Positions 1 to 8,495 of a stretch of 13,072 bases of DNA are shown here, in pieces. A model generated the notes under the pieces. The model searched no databases and was not told where the DNA came from. It worked only from the letters and a program-made list of their open reading frames with translations. Position numbers and translations under genes: made by a program. Positions within the stretch are counted from its first letter, which is position 1; each line of letters opens with the position of its first letter. Source of the DNA: DATEHQ01 sp035279525 (GTDB taxonomy: Bacteria > Chloroflexota > Dormibacteria > Dormibacterales > Dormibacteraceae). The stretch covers positions 1 through 13,072 of the forward strand of contig DATEHQ010000165.1 in assembly GCA_035279525.1 (NCBI GenBank). The letters run 5' to 3'.

Positions 1-147
1 TACCACCTGCTCAGGGACGGCACCGTGTTCCAGGACCTGGGGGCGGACCATTTCGAGCGTCGGAATCGAGAAGCGGTGACGCGCCGGAGCCTCCGCCGCT
101 TGGAGCAGCTCGGTTATCGAGTCACGCTAGAGGAGGCCACCGCTTGA
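1..147 (+). CDS. C-terminal end of a transposase, probably IS110 family (partial)
   Basis: An open frame enters from the left edge and ends at TGA 145-147, giving 48 residues that begin YHLLRDGTVFQDLGADHF and finish with LEQLGYRVTLEEATA. The pattern (YHLL-x-DG, then DLGADxF, an Arg-rich helix, then RLExLGYxVTL) is what I recall for the extreme C-terminus of IS110-type transposases, after the catalytic Tnp_20 region. The DEDD and serine catalytic parts lie outside the window, so the family call rests only on this tail and it cannot be told whether the element is intact. The gene converges on clpC with 50 bases between the two stop codons. I found no convincing element end in that spacer; IS110 elements often lack terminal inverted repeats. 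Confidence 0.6.
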   Translation, partial: YHLLRDGTVFQDLGADHFERRNREAVTRRSLRRLEQLGYRVTLEEATA

Positions 148-197
148 CAGGAGGCTAATTTTCAAGGGAAGAGCCTACGCAGCGGCGGGGAACGCGA

Positions 198-2699
<2,502 letters not shown>

Positions 2700-2708
2700 A
2701 GTCCCTCA

Positions 2709-2716
2709 CTCCTCCT
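2709..2716 (-). promoter_or_regulatory. Ribosome binding site of clpC supporting a TTG start
   Basis: Reading the minus strand, AGGAGGAG precedes the TTG at 2697-2699 with a nine-base spacer. It decides the start, because no ATG or GTG lies between it and the conserved FERFTERA segment. Confidence 0.75.
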
Positions 2717-2780
2717 GGATTACGACTCGGTGGGGCCAGCACCTCCTCAATGTTTTAGACGCCCGCGGGGCGCCTCTGCA

Positions 2781-2791
2781 CCTAATATAAC
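2781..2791. promoter_or_regulatory. AT-rich island in the divergent clpC / polymerase spacer, possible shared -10 region
   Basis: The 131-base spacer between the two divergent genes is GC-rich except for CCTAATATAAC at 2781-2791. It can be read as a -10 element on both strands: TAATAT on plus (2783-2788), about 43 bases before the ATG at 2831, and TATATT on minus (2784-2789), about 85 bases before the clpC start. No good -35 element is visible at 16-18 bases on either side, so this is a candidate from composition and position only. A short GC hairpin (CGCCC-GCG-GGGCG) lies just beside it at about 2760-2772. I see no CtsR or HspR operator. Confidence 0.3.
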
Positions 2792-2830
2792 GTCCAACTC
2801 GCGGAACCGATTTCTTTAGTCGGAGGCGCC

Positions 2831-4447
2831 ATGAGGGACGTTCTCCAGCGCCTCGGCGGCTACGTCCCGGCGGCCATCGCTCTGGCGCTGCCAACCCTCT
2901 TTATACCCACCATCGGCTCCTTTCCGTCCGTGGTGGACTCATTCATCCTCCCTCGAGCTTCCCTGGTGATCGCAGGCGCGTGCCTGGCGATCGGCGTCGC
3001 CCTGCTGACCCCGGGGAGGACAGCGCTCGGCGCCCTGCGCTGGCCGCTTGCGGCGGCGGCAGCGGCGGCTGTGCTGGCGTTCCTCTTCTCGGTGTCCTGG
3101 CCGCTGAGCTTCATGGGTTCGTACACGCGATACGAATCGCTGCCGATCCGATTGAGCTACCTCGGGCTTCTCGCCGGCACCACCTGGGTCATCCGCACAC
3201 GAACCGCCCGCGAAGCCGTCGTTCCGGCCTACGTTTTCGGCATGGCCGTCGCGAGCCTGGAGGCTGTCGGCCAGGCCATCTCCAACGTGCCGTTTCGGCC
3301 CGACGGCAACCTCGGCAATGCCAACCTGCTCGCGGCCCTGATCGCGATGGCGCTGCCACTTGCCGTCGCGCGCGGGCTGCGGATGGGCAGTTTCGTCGTG
3401 GCCTGGTGGCTGGCCGTTCCAGTGCTCGGGCTCGGCCTGTGGGCGTCGACGTCGCGCAGCGGCGTTCTTGGTGCCCTGGCGGGATGTCTCGCGCTGGCGG
3501 CGTTCCTGGTCAGCCGGCGGTTTCCTCAGCGACGCCGCCTCGTGGCGGGCGTGATGGCCGCGGCGCTCGCGATGGTCGGCCTCCTGATCGCCCTGATCAC
3601 TCTTTCTCCGTTGAGCCGCCTCAACGACGACCCGCCGAGCCTGCGCTTGCATCTCTGGTCCGACGGCGTTCGGCTCTTCCTCGCGCGGCCTCTCACAGGT
3701 TGGGGCGAAGACACCACAGGTCTCACTTTTGGTGGGTTCCTGAGCCACAACTACGCCGGCCTGGTCACGTTCGACCGCATCCATTCGGGACCGCTGGACC
3801 TGGCTGTGACGCAAGGCCTGTTCGGTCTGGCCGCACTGGCCTGGGTGATGGTCGTCGTGTTCAATGAGGCCCGGCGGACTGGTTTTCGCGACGACGTCGC
3901 CGGCCTGGCCGCGGCGCTGGTCGCCTACACGGTGTGGGTGCTGTTCAACTTCGACTGGGCGCCCGCCAGCGGTGCGTTCTGGGTGCTCGCTGGGACTCTT
4001 TGGTCGTGGATCCGCGCCGGGCAAGCCGACGCGGCATCGGACCTCGAGCTGAGCCCTGCACGCGCGGGACCTGCCTGGACTCGATCGGTCGGTGCACTGT
4101 CGTTTGTGGCGATCGCCGTGGCGCTGGCGGCGCTACCGCTGCTGGCGGACGCCTGGTACTACGAGGGCAGGCCCGACCTCTCCGTCAGGGTCGATCCACT
4201 CCAGTCGCGCTACCACTGGGCGCTGGGCGACCGCCTCGTCGCGAGGGGCGACCCACAAGGGGGCGTGCACGAGCTCGAGCGGGCAGCCGACCTGGGGGAG
4301 ACGGCGCCCGACCTTTACGTCGACCTGGGCGATGTCGACGCCGGGCTGGGCCGGATCGCCGACGCCAGGGCCGCTTATCGTCGAGCGCTGGCGGTCGATC
4401 CCTACTACACGCCGGCGAGCCGCCGGCTGGCGGCGCTCAAGGGTTGA
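2831..4447 (+). CDS. O-antigen ligase / Wzy polymerase-like membrane protein with C-terminal TPRs
   Basis: This is a polytopic membrane protein of 538 residues. About ten hydrophobic segments run from residue 10 to 395, with one more at 420-440. They are followed by a soluble tail with tetratricopeptide-like helices at about 457-535, including LYVDLGDVDAGLGRIADA and AYRRALAVDPYY. Wzy_C-type features are GNLGNANLLA (159-168), STSRSG (206-211, a candidate functional Arg), SDGVRLFLARPLTGWGED (277-294) and DRIHSGPLDL (315-324), whose His sits where ligases keep a catalytic His in an extracytoplasmic loop. Members join or polymerise undecaprenyl-linked glycans, or glycosylate proteins; the substrate cannot be read from sequence. 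The ATG has CGGAGG four bases upstream. No glycan synthesis genes lie nearby, and the gene stands alone between clpC and rpsA. The family is confident, the exact role is not. Confidence 0.8.
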   Translation: MRDVLQRLGGYVPAAIALALPTLFIPTIGSFPSVVDSFILPRASLVIAGACLAIGVALLTPGRTALGALRWPLAAAAAAAVLAFLFSVSWPLSFMGSYTRYESLPIRLSYLGLLAGTTWVIRTRTAREAVVPAYVFGMAVASLEAVGQAISNVPFRPDGNLGNANLLAALIAMALPLAVARGLRMGSFVVAWWLAVPVLGLGLWASTSRSGVLGALAGCLALAAFLVSRRFPQRRRLVAGVMAAALAMVGLLIALITLSPLSRLNDDPPSLRLHLWSDGVRLFLARPLTGWGEDTTGLTFGGFLSHNYAGLVTFDRIHSGPLDLAVTQGLFGLAALAWVMVVVFNEARRTGFRDDVAGLAAALVAYTVWVLFNFDWAPASGAFWVLAGTLWSWIRAGQADAASDLELSPARAGPAWTRSVGALSFVAIAVALAALPLLADAWYYEGRPDLSVRVDPLQSRYHWALGDRLVARGDPQGGVHELERAADLGETAPDLYVDLGDVDAGLGRIADARAAYRRALAVDPYYTPASRRLAALKG

Positions 4448-4613
4448 CGCCCGTCCAGATCAGAAAGGGCGGCCTCTGGCTGGGCCCTCCCCGCGGCTCC
4501 CTCCCCCAAGCCGAATTCTCACCGTGCCGCGGCCAATTCAACGCTTGGGCGCGCGCGGTTTCAACCCAGCCTGTTAACCCGGCCCACAGCAACGCCGGCG
4601 GAAGGTGTTGAGG
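4448..4613. other. Convergent spacer between the polymerase-like gene and rpsA, weak hairpin only
   Basis: This spacer of 166 bases separates two stop codons facing each other. The clearest structure is a seven-base inverted repeat, CCGCGGC at 4491-4497 and GCCGCGG at 4526-4532, with a 28-base loop. There is no T-run on either strand, so it is not a standard intrinsic terminator. I see no coding potential or RNA gene here. Confidence 0.3.
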
Positions 4614-5810
4614 CTAGCCCTCGCCCTCGGAGTCGGGGTATTCCTCGTAGCGCCTCTCGGGGCGGCTGCCGGCCAGGCTCGCCGGCGGCGCTGACAGCTG
4701 CTTGAGGCTGAGCGAGATCCGCCGGCGCGCGGTGTCGATCCCGATCACCTTCACCTGCAGGTCCTCACCCACCTTGAGCACGTCCTCCGTCCGCTCGACG
4801 TGGTCCCACGACAGCTCTGAGATGTGGAGCAAGCCCTCTATGCCTGGCATGATCTGGAGGAAGGCGCCGTACTTCTTGGTCTTGGTGACCTGGCCTTCCA
4901 CGATCGAGCCGATGGGCATGGACTGGACCAGCCGCTCCCAGGGGTCCTGCTGAAGCTGGCGCAGGGAGAGCGAGATGCGCGTCTGCTCGGGGTCGAGCTT
5001 GATCACCTTGACGGTGACCTCGTCGCCCAGCTGGAGCACGTCCGTCACCTTGGACACACGGTCCCACGAAAGCTCGGAGATGTGGATCAGCCCGTCGGCG
5101 CCGCCGATGTCGACGAACGCGCCGTAGCTCGTTATCCCGGACACCGACCCCTTCACGACCGCGCCCGTCTGGAGGCGGCTGAACAGCTCCTCACGCTTGC
5201 GCGCTCGGTCCTCATCCTCCGCGGCCTTCTGGCTCACGATGAGCCGGTTGCGCTTGCGGTTGACCTCGAGGATCTTCACCGGCACGCGCTGGCCGACGAG
5301 GGATTCGAGACTCCCGGCGTGCGCGCGAGCGACCTGGCTGGACGGCAAGAAGCCGCGCAGGCCGAGGATGTTGACGATCAATCCGCCCTTGTTCTGCTCC
5401 CGGACGTCGGCGTCGATGACCGAACCATCCGTCTGCTTCTCGGCGGCCACGAGCCAGGTGGTCTCGGCCCGGGCGCGCCGCAGGCTGAGGACGACGTTGC
5501 CTTCCTCGTTCTCGGGCTGCAGGACGTAGACCTTGATCTGGTCGCCGGGCTCCAGCCCGACGGAGTCCACGTCGCCGCGCAGGCCGAGCTCCTTGCTCGA
5601 GATCACCCCTTCGGCTTTCGCCCCGATGTCGACCAGCACTTCGTCCGGGTCTACGCGCACGACGATCCCATCCACGATGTCCCCGTGGTTGGGGGTCTTG
5701 AAGGCCTCCTCCTCGTAGTGGAGGTAGTCCTCCATGGTCATCGCGGCGGACGAATCCTGGTCGGTCGCCTCCTTGTCTTCGGTCAGGACGGCACCGGGCT
5801 CAGCAGACAA
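4614..5810 (-). CDS. rpsA: Small ribosomal subunit protein S1 (four S1 domains)
   Basis: RNA-binding ribosomal protein that helps load mRNA onto the 30S subunit. Its 398 residues carry four S1 OB-fold repeats at about 42-112, 128-194, 214-284 and 300-371. Repeats 3 and 4 are the most canonical (SYGAFVDIGGADGLIHISEL and KYGAFLQIMPGIEGLLHISEL); repeat 2 has the RGFLPSSQV form typical of S1 domain 2. E. coli S1 has six repeats; four-repeat forms are usual in actinobacteria and many Gram-positive relatives. An acidic N-terminal extension (1-40) and a short charged tail flank the repeats. The start is TTG at 5808-5810, preceded by AGGGGGT seven bases upstream. The ATG at 5739-5741 is a possible but less supported alternative, since it lacks a well-spaced Shine-Dalgarno. 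panC ends 90 bases upstream, so rpsA may have its own promoter or be the last gene of the operon. Confidence 0.93.
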   Translation of the reverse strand: MSAEPGAVLTEDKEATDQDSSAAMTMEDYLHYEEEAFKTPNHGDIVDGIVVRVDPDEVLVDIGAKAEGVISSKELGLRGDVDSVGLEPGDQIKVYVLQPENEEGNVVLSLRRARAETTWLVAAEKQTDGSVIDADVREQNKGGLIVNILGLRGFLPSSQVARAHAGSLESLVGQRVPVKILEVNRKRNRLIVSQKAAEDEDRARKREELFSRLQTGAVVKGSVSGITSYGAFVDIGGADGLIHISELSWDRVSKVTDVLQLGDEVTVKVIKLDPEQTRISLSLRQLQQDPWERLVQSMPIGSIVEGQVTKTKKYGAFLQIMPGIEGLLHISELSWDHVERTEDVLKVGEDLQVKVIGIDTARRRISLSLKQLSAPPASLAGSRPERRYEEYPDSEGEG

Positions 5811-5900
5811 AACGTGTACCCCCTAGAGATTATTGATGTGGTCTTGGTCGTCAGAAAGGCCTCCGCCAAAACGAACGCCAATTGTACCGCAGACCCGGAC
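5811..5900 (-). promoter_or_regulatory. rpsA leader region with possible promoter and small hairpin
   Basis: The 90 bases between panC and rpsA contain AGGGGGT (5818-5824), the rpsA ribosome binding site. Two AT-rich hexamers on the minus strand could act as -10 elements: TACAAT near 5881-5886 and TAATCT near 5826-5831. Neither has a clear -35. A five-base stem, CCGGA/TCCGG (5895-5899 and 5905-5909), encloses the panC stop codon. It is too short, and has no U-run, to call a terminator. Confidence 0.25.
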
Positions 5901-6743
5901 TCAATCCGGAAAAGGTTTTCCGAGCTCGTGGTTGTCGATGAGACGGGTCCCGCCGAGGCGGGCGGCCACCACCGCGAGCTCGCCGGGAGGTTGGAAGGTC
6001 TCGGGGTCGACGAGCTCCGCGTAGTCGATCACGACCAGCGGCTCGACCTCGAGCCTGCGGCGCAGGATGCGCAGCAGCGCATGCCGGTCGCGCTCGCCCG
6101 CCGCGTAGGCTCCCGCCGCCTGCCGCAAACCGTCGCTCAGCGCGACGGCCGCCTTGCGCTGCGCGGGGCTCAGGTAGGCGTTGCGCGAGCTCAACGCCAG
6201 GCCGTCGGGCTCGCGCACGGTCGGTGAAACGACGATCTCCGCGCCCAGGTCGAGATCCCTCGCCAGGCGCCTGACGACCGCCACCTGCTGCGCGTCCTTC
6301 TGGCCGAAGTAGGCGCGGTCCGGCTGGACCGCCGCAAGAAGCTTGGTCACCACCGTCGCCACGCCTTCGAAATGGCCGGGGCGCGCCAGGCCCTCCAGGG
6401 GCTCCGACACTCCATGCACCCGCACCCGAGTGTTCGCGCCGGGCGGATACATCACGCCGGCCGACGGCCGGTACACCGCATCGGCGCCGGCGCGACCGAG
6501 CATGGCCGCATCCTTCGCGAAGTCGCGCGGGTACCTCTCAAAGTCTTCCCCCGGTCCGAACTGGATCGGGTTGACGAACACGCTCACGACGACGACGTCG
6601 TTCTCGCGGCGGGCGCGCTGGACCAGGCTCAAGTGCCCGGCGTGGAGCGCGCCCATAGTCGGCACGAGGCCGATCGAGCGTCCCTCACGGCGCCACCCGC
6701 GTGACGCCGCGAGAATCGATGCCGGAGTGTCGAGGACCTCCAG
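5901..6743 (-). CDS. panC: Pantothenate synthetase (pantoate--beta-alanine ligase)
   Basis: Cytoplasmic ATP-dependent ligase that joins pantoate to beta-alanine, the last step of pantothenate synthesis. The nucleotidyltransferase fold shows PTMGALHAGH (28-37, the HIGH-like ATP site), FVNPIQF (56-62), GQKDAQQ (147-153) and LALSSRN (182-188, the KMSKS-equivalent loop). I place the start at CTG 6741-6743, giving 280 residues. The frame is open upstream only to a TGA inside panB, and no ATG, GTG or TTG occurs before the GTG at 6663-6665. That GTG is the Val of the conserved VPTMGALH motif, so using it would remove the first beta strand. With the CTG start, VPTM falls at residues 27-30, the same positions as in E. 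coli PanC as I remember it. panB stops four bases upstream, so coupling from panB probably helps initiation; no clear Shine-Dalgarno is seen. Confidence 0.95.
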   Translation of the reverse strand: MEVLDTPASILAASRGWRREGRSIGLVPTMGALHAGHLSLVQRARRENDVVVVSVFVNPIQFGPGEDFERYPRDFAKDAAMLGRAGADAVYRPSAGVMYPPGANTRVRVHGVSEPLEGLARPGHFEGVATVVTKLLAAVQPDRAYFGQKDAQQVAVVRRLARDLDLGAEIVVSPTVREPDGLALSSRNAYLSPAQRKAAVALSDGLRQAAGAYAAGERDRHALLRILRRRLEVEPLVVIDYAELVDPETFQPPGELAVVAARLGGTRLIDNHELGKPFPD

Positions 6744-6747
6744 CCCG

Positions 6748-7602
6748 CTAGCTCGCCCCGTACTTGACCTCTTCCCGGTCCCCTTTCACCGCGGGCGCGC
6801 TCCCGTTGGCCGAGTACTCGTGCTCCGGGCCCGGGAACTGGCCGCTGCGCACCTCGTCGGCGTAGGCCGTCGCCGCGCGGGAGATCTCCTCCGCGAGGTT
6901 CGCGTACCGCTTGACGAACTTCGGAGCTTTGCCGCTCGTCAGCCCGAAGATGTCGTGGAAGACCAGCACCTGGCCGTCGGTGCCCGGTCCCGCGCCGATC
7001 CCGATGGTCGGTATGCGCAACGCCTGCGTGATCCGGCCGGCCAGCTCGCTCGGAACGCCCTCGAGCACGAGGCTGAACGCGCCGGCCTGTTCGAGCGCCT
7101 TCGCGTCGGCGAGGATGCGCGCGGCCTGTGCCTGGCTCTTGCCCTGGACTTTGAACCCACCCATCCCGTGCACCGACTGCGGTGTCAGGCCGAGGTGGCC
7201 CATGACAGGAATCCCAACCTCCGTGAGCCGGCGCGTGATCTCGATCACGGGACCGCCGCCCTCGAGCTTCACCGAGTGCATGCCGCCCTCCTGCATCAGC
7301 CGGCCGGCGTTTCCGAGCGCTTGCTCGACCGAGACCTGATAGGACATGAACGGAAGGTCTCCCACGAGCAGCGCCTGTCGGGATCCGCGCGACACGGCCC
7401 TGGCGTGGTGCACCATGTCGTCCATCGTCACCGGCAGCGTGGTCGGATAGCCGAGCACGACGTTGCCCAGGCTGTCGCCGACCAGGAGGACTGGAATCCC
7501 CGCCTCGTCGAGGATGCGCGCGCTCAGGAAGTCGTACGCGGTCAGCACGGCGAATCGTCTGTGCTCGTCTTTGAAGCGCTGGACGTCAAGGACGGTAGTC
7601 AT
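6748..7602 (-). CDS. panB: 3-methyl-2-oxobutanoate hydroxymethyltransferase (ketopantoate synthase)
   Basis: First committed enzyme of pantothenate synthesis; it moves a hydroxymethyl group from methylene-tetrahydrofolate to 2-oxoisovalerate to make ketopantoate. Its 284 residues form a single TIM barrel of normal size. Expected metal ligands are visible: Asp43 in VGDSLGNVVLGY, Asp82 in GDLPFMSY and Glu114 in KLEGG, with the catalytic base Glu181 in VLEGVP. GHLGLTPQSV (135-144) and IGIGAGPGTDGQVLVFHD (200-217) are signature segments. The C-terminus carries an extra 25-30 residue hydrophilic tail after the core. The ATG at 7600-7602 overlaps the stop of the DUF2520 gene (ATGA), with AAGGAGA at 7611-7617, eight bases upstream. 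Together with panC it forms the pantothenate pair. Confidence 0.97.
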   Translation of the reverse strand: MTTVLDVQRFKDEHRRFAVLTAYDFLSARILDEAGIPVLLVGDSLGNVVLGYPTTLPVTMDDMVHHARAVSRGSRQALLVGDLPFMSYQVSVEQALGNAGRLMQEGGMHSVKLEGGGPVIEITRRLTEVGIPVMGHLGLTPQSVHGMGGFKVQGKSQAQAARILADAKALEQAGAFSLVLEGVPSELAGRITQALRIPTIGIGAGPGTDGQVLVFHDIFGLTSGKAPKFVKRYANLAEEISRAATAYADEVRSGQFPGPEHEYSANGSAPAVKGDREEVKYGAS

Positions 7603-8495
7603 ACGCGACGTCTCCTTCGGGTCGCTGCCGTTGAACCGGTCAGCGCCCTGCCCATCCGCTCGGCCGCCGCGGGGTCCAGCCCCGCCTCTCTCGCGATCTC
7701 GAGCGCGACAGCGCCGAGCATACGATAAAGATCGGGGTCCTCCACGACCTCGAGGTGCCGCCGCACGGTGTCCACGTCGCCTCGGCGGATCGGGCCGGTG
7801 AGCGACCTGGTGATGCCCCGCCTTTGGAGGTTGGCCACCACGCCCTCGACCAGCGGGAGCAGGGCCTTCTCCGCGTCCGCACGTGACCAGCCCGCGGCCC
7901 GCAGGAGTCGCACGCCTTCCCCCACAGAGGCGATGACGTAGTTGGAAGCGAACACCGCGGCAGCGTGGTACAGGGCCCGCTCGCCGTCGCGGACGCGCCT
8001 CGGCCTGGCCCCCAGCCCTCGGGCCAGGCCGTTGAGCCGCCGCAGCAGAGCCGGCGTGCTCGCGTCGACCGCGACCGTGATGCCGCGAAACGCCTCGGGC
8101 GGACGCGGCTCCGGGAACGACTGCAGCGGGTGAAAGGATCCGATCGGGTTCGCCTTCAAGGCGTCCAGCGCACCGAGACCGAGCGCGCCGCTGCAGTGGA
8201 CGAAGCCGACGCGCTCCGACGGTCGCAACCGGGCGATGCGGGCCGCCACATCTGGGATCGCGGCGTCTGGAACCGCCAGGAAGACCAGCCCGCCGCCCGC
8301 CGGCTCGGCGAAGTCGACCTGCCCGGGAACCAGCGTCGCGACCTCGTGCGCCGCCCGCAGGGCCGCCCAGAGGCTTCGGCCGACACGGCCTCGGCCGACT
8401 ACGACGATCGGCTGTGCGCGCTCAGGACGCGGACGAGCTGGCCGCAGGCGCCGACGACTCTTCGCCGGCGAGGATCTCGTCGAGCTCTTTGCCAT
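7599..8495 (-). CDS. Rossmann-fold / DUF2520 dehydrogenase-like protein, candidate ketopantoate reductase
   Basis: A 298-residue protein with an Arg-rich N-terminal extension (1-28), a Rossmann domain and an alpha-helical DUF2520 domain. The nucleotide-binding strand-loop is IVVVGRGRVGRSL (30-42, GxGxxG). Other family marks are HCSGALGLGAL (100-110), GSFHPLQSFP (119-128), LYHAAAVFASNYVIA (175-189) and LTGPIRRGDVDTVRRHL (232-248). The layout resembles the 6-phosphogluconate/ketopantoate dehydrogenase group. It lies directly upstream of panB and overlaps it by four bases, and no panE is present here, so it may reduce ketopantoate to pantoate with NAD(P)H. I recall PanG as a name for a non-PanE reductase in Francisella, but cannot confirm that this is its orthologue. 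The ATG at 8493-8495 has GGAG seven bases upstream, so the gene really overlaps the ftsH end by 74 bases. Confidence 0.85.
   Translation of the reverse strand: MAKSSTRSSPAKSRRRLRPARPRPERAQPIVVVGRGRVGRSLWAALRAAHEVATLVPGQVDFAEPAGGGLVFLAVPDAAIPDVAARIARLRPSERVGFVHCSGALGLGALDALKANPIGSFHPLQSFPEPRPPEAFRGITVAVDASTPALLRRLNGLARGLGARPRRVRDGERALYHAAAVFASNYVIASVGEGVRLLRAAGWSRADAEKALLPLVEGVVANLQRRGITRSLTGPIRRGDVDTVRRHLEVVEDPDLYRMLGAVALEIAREAGLDPAAAERMGRALTGSTAATRRRRRV

Noticed and set aside
2700..2830. CtsR or HspR heat-shock operator upstream of clpC
   Set aside because: I looked for the AGGTCAAA-type tandem heptads and for CTTGAGT-N7-ACTCAAG and found neither.
3040..3085. GCG/GGC-rich run in the polymerase-like gene as a repeat element
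   Set aside because: It encodes an Ala-rich transmembrane helix and shows no exact tandem unit beyond codon repetition.
2939..4024. A 361-codon minus-strand frame across the polymerase-like gene
   Set aside because: Its translation is low-complexity Arg/Gln/Glu/Pro sequence and it lies opposite a well-supported membrane protein.
4491..4532. Intrinsic terminator between the polymerase-like gene and rpsA
   Set aside because: The seven-base stem has a 28-base loop and no T-run on either strand.
6663..6665. GTG as the panC start
   Set aside because: It lies inside the conserved VPTMGALH motif and would remove the first strand and about 26 conserved-length residues.
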